Position numbers and translations under genes: made by a program | Notes under the pieces: generated by a model | Databases searched by the model: none | Told to the model about the DNA's origin: nothing | Seen by the model: the letters and a program-made list of their open reading frames with translations, nothing else | Assembly: GCF_003114855.1 (NCBI RefSeq) | Contig: NZ_BFBB01000007.1 | Span: 124,001-188,000 of the forward strand | Direction of reading: 5' to 3' | DNA length: 64,000 nt | From: Leptospira ryugenii | GTDB taxonomy: Bacteria; Spirochaetota; Leptospiria; Leptospirales; Leptospiraceae | Shown here: positions 62,735 to 64,000 of the stretch, in pieces | How the letters are laid out: the number at the start of each line of letters is the position of its first letter | How positions within the stretch are numbered: position 1 is the first letter of the stretch

Positions 62735-63670
62735 CTATGAGGACTTTCCCATTCTCTTGTTTTTGGATTTTGGGCGAAGGCTTTTTTTCAACTTTAGGGC
62801 TGCCTCTTCTCCTTTCTGGGCACCTAATTGTACAGTTTGGAACAAACTCTCTCTTGCCGTCGTTGTTAATTTAACAGGAAGTAATTGGTCAGGTGCGATT
62901 GTATGGATCGTCACTCCTTCCGGCGGATCGCTGGCAATCTTTCTTCCAAAGTTGAAATGATGGTGGTGTAATCTTCGCATTAACTTTGCTATCTTCCAAT
63001 TTCTGGGGAAGGCAAACATACCTGTAAACAATCCTAAAGGTTTAGATATATGTTGGATGGGGGAATTTAAAATGACTACGATCTCCTTATAACCAGCTTC
63101 AATCAGATCTTGGACAGGGAGTGGATTTAAAATGGCGGCATCTGAATACAACTTTCCTTCTAACCATTGCCTTCCACGAGTTGCTATCGGCAAGGAAGTC
63201 GCAGCTTTTAACAATTCAAAAATATTATTCGAAGTAGCCTTCACATATTCAATGCTATGTGAATGTAAATTGCTAACAGCAATTCTAAATTCGGGAAGAC
63301 CATTTTTTTCCAAAAACTCTGACTCTAGTCTCACTTTTTTCCGAAAGATAAAATCAACTAGATACTCTTGGTCTAAAAATGTTTTTCCCTTTAATGGATG
63401 GAAGACAGAAATCAACTTTCTACCGGAAAGTTCCCTGTACCAGACACTCAAAGCTCGTTTGCTTTTTTCGGGCTCGGGATATTTCATTGTCACATAATAA
63501 GCTGCCGAGCAGGCCCCTGAAGAAACACCTACCACCAAATCAAAGTTCTTCGCTCCAAAAAATTGGTTCAGACTGTGTAAGACACCTCCGGAAAAGGCAC
63601 CTTTCATCCCTCCTCCTTCTACTAATAATGCTCTTTTTGTTCCTTTTGCTTCAGGCAGTTTCAATTCCAT
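62735..63670 (-). CDS. Patatin-like phospholipase
   Basis: A 311-residue serine hydrolase of the patatin family: oxyanion loop EGGGMKGAFSGG, nucleophile elbow GVSSG, and catalytic Asp in YSDAAILNPLP (DAA in place of the common DGG). Basic C-terminus. Likely cytosolic or membrane-associated lipid acyl hydrolase. Upstream of the OmpA-like gene by 12 bases. Confidence 0.9.
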   Translation of the reverse strand: MELKLPEAKGTKRALLVEGGGMKGAFSGGVLHSLNQFFGAKNFDLVVGVSSGACSAAYYVTMKYPEPEKSKRALSVWYRELSGRKLISVFHPLKGKTFLDQEYLVDFIFRKKVRLESEFLEKNGLPEFRIAVSNLHSHSIEYVKATSNNIFELLKAATSLPIATRGRQWLEGKLYSDAAILNPLPVQDLIEAGYKEIVVILNSPIQHISKPLGLFTGMFAFPRNWKIAKLMRRLHHHHFNFGRKIASDPPEGVTIHTIAPDQLLPVKLTTTARESLFQTVQLGAQKGEEAALKLKKSLRPKSKNKRMGKSS

Positions 63671-63788
63671 AATCCTAATAGATATGAACCTTTATCTCCA
63701 AATAGGTTGCAAAAAAATTGAGCTGGAAAAGCTTGAGGAGGAATGTATCGAAGACCAAGTATACATTTCGCTTAGGAGATCATCCAAA

Positions 63789-64000
63789 ATGATGAAGGCA
63801 AAAAAAATCATCCTCATGCTGGCACTCAGCTTCCTTCTACCTCTCTTTGCTTCTGACAAAGACTTAGTGATCCAAGACATCAAAGTGGGAAAGGGAAAAG
63901 AAGCTTTTTCTGGATCGAATGTGACAGTACATTATGTCGGCAAATTAAAAAATGGAACCAAGTTTGATAGTTCCCGTGACCGAAAGCAACCCTTTGAATT
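63789..64000 (+). CDS. FKBP-type peptidyl-prolyl isomerase, 3'-truncated by window
   Basis: The frame runs off the window. ATG at 63789 (or 63792) has AGGAG upstream, then a signal peptide (KAKKIILMLALSFLLPLFAS) and the start of an FKBP domain (VTVHYVGKLKNGTKFDSSRD). A periplasmic folding catalyst. An in-frame ATG at 63684 exists but would bury the signal peptide. Confidence 0.88.
   Translation, partial: MMKAKKIILMLALSFLLPLFASDKDLVIQDIKVGKGKEAFSGSNVTVHYVGKLKNGTKFDSSRDRKQPFE

Noticed and set aside
1..64000. CRISPR arrays, tRNA or rRNA genes, transposases and prophage genes
   Set aside because: None could be seen on either strand; intergenic gaps are all short.

Overview
The window reads as chromosomal core DNA of a spirochete, almost certainly a Leptospira. 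The evidence is a giant SpiroCoCo-type coiled-coil protein, a FlaA-type flagellar sheath homologue, an OmpL47-type surface protein, signal-transduction genes of spirochete style (CheX, STAS, 7TMR-DISM/SpoIIE), and moderate-to-low GC content. Coding density is very high, with many 1-4 nt overlaps between genes. No tRNA or rRNA gene, insertion sequence, prophage or CRISPR array is visible, and no gene-free stretch exceeds about 170 bases.

Layout. 1-8 kb: small housekeeping and envelope genes (DUF4321 protein, glutathione transferase, ene-reductase, SGNH hydrolase, TfoX-like protein), then a PpiD/SurA-N-like anchored protein coupled to cheX. 8-11.7 kb: a three-gene minus-strand envelope operon (OmpA/PD40 protein, membrane protein, TPR protein). 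11.7-16.9 kb: YbiT-type ABC-F, rdgB, a STAS protein, comF, and divergent OmpL47-like and FlaA-like genes. 17-23 kb: lnt, PIN-TRAM, carD (behind a near-consensus promoter) and a SPOR protein. 23.2-30 kb: an A2-type caa3 cytochrome oxidase operon with SCO and an unlisted 50-residue membrane protein, divergent from ctaA-ctaB for heme A synthesis. 30-37 kb: two TPM-domain proteins, a 7TMR-DISM/SpoIIE phosphatase, a citrate-synthase-family protein whose catalytic triad is replaced, a STAS protein and a cytochrome c lipoprotein.

37.3-45 kb holds a tightly coupled seven-gene operon: discoidin-like membrane protein, MoxR-type AAA ATPase, unknown protein, HExxH plus VWA protein, unknown protein, PaaK-like adenylate-forming enzyme and NadR-like NAD-synthesis enzyme. 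45-49.5 kb has a 2OG-oxygenase-like/ICMT-like operon and an acyltransferase/histidine-kinase-like ATPase/ferritin-like operon. 49.4-53.7 kb is a Gld-type ABC exporter with a DUF4340 protein. 53.8-58 kb is the SpiroCoCo gene followed by a 67-residue histone-fold protein and map. 58-64 kb has a response regulator, thiM-thiE, queG, small Leptospira proteins, a thioesterase, an OmpA-like protein, a patatin and the start of an FKBP-type isomerase.

The points most worth following up are the bacterial histone in an operon with map and SpiroCoCo, the citrate synthase homologue with all three catalytic residues replaced, the MoxR/metallopeptidase-VWA/adenylating-enzyme/NadR operon, and a probable di-iron ferritin-like protein. 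All functions are inferred by reading translated sequence; no database search was run.
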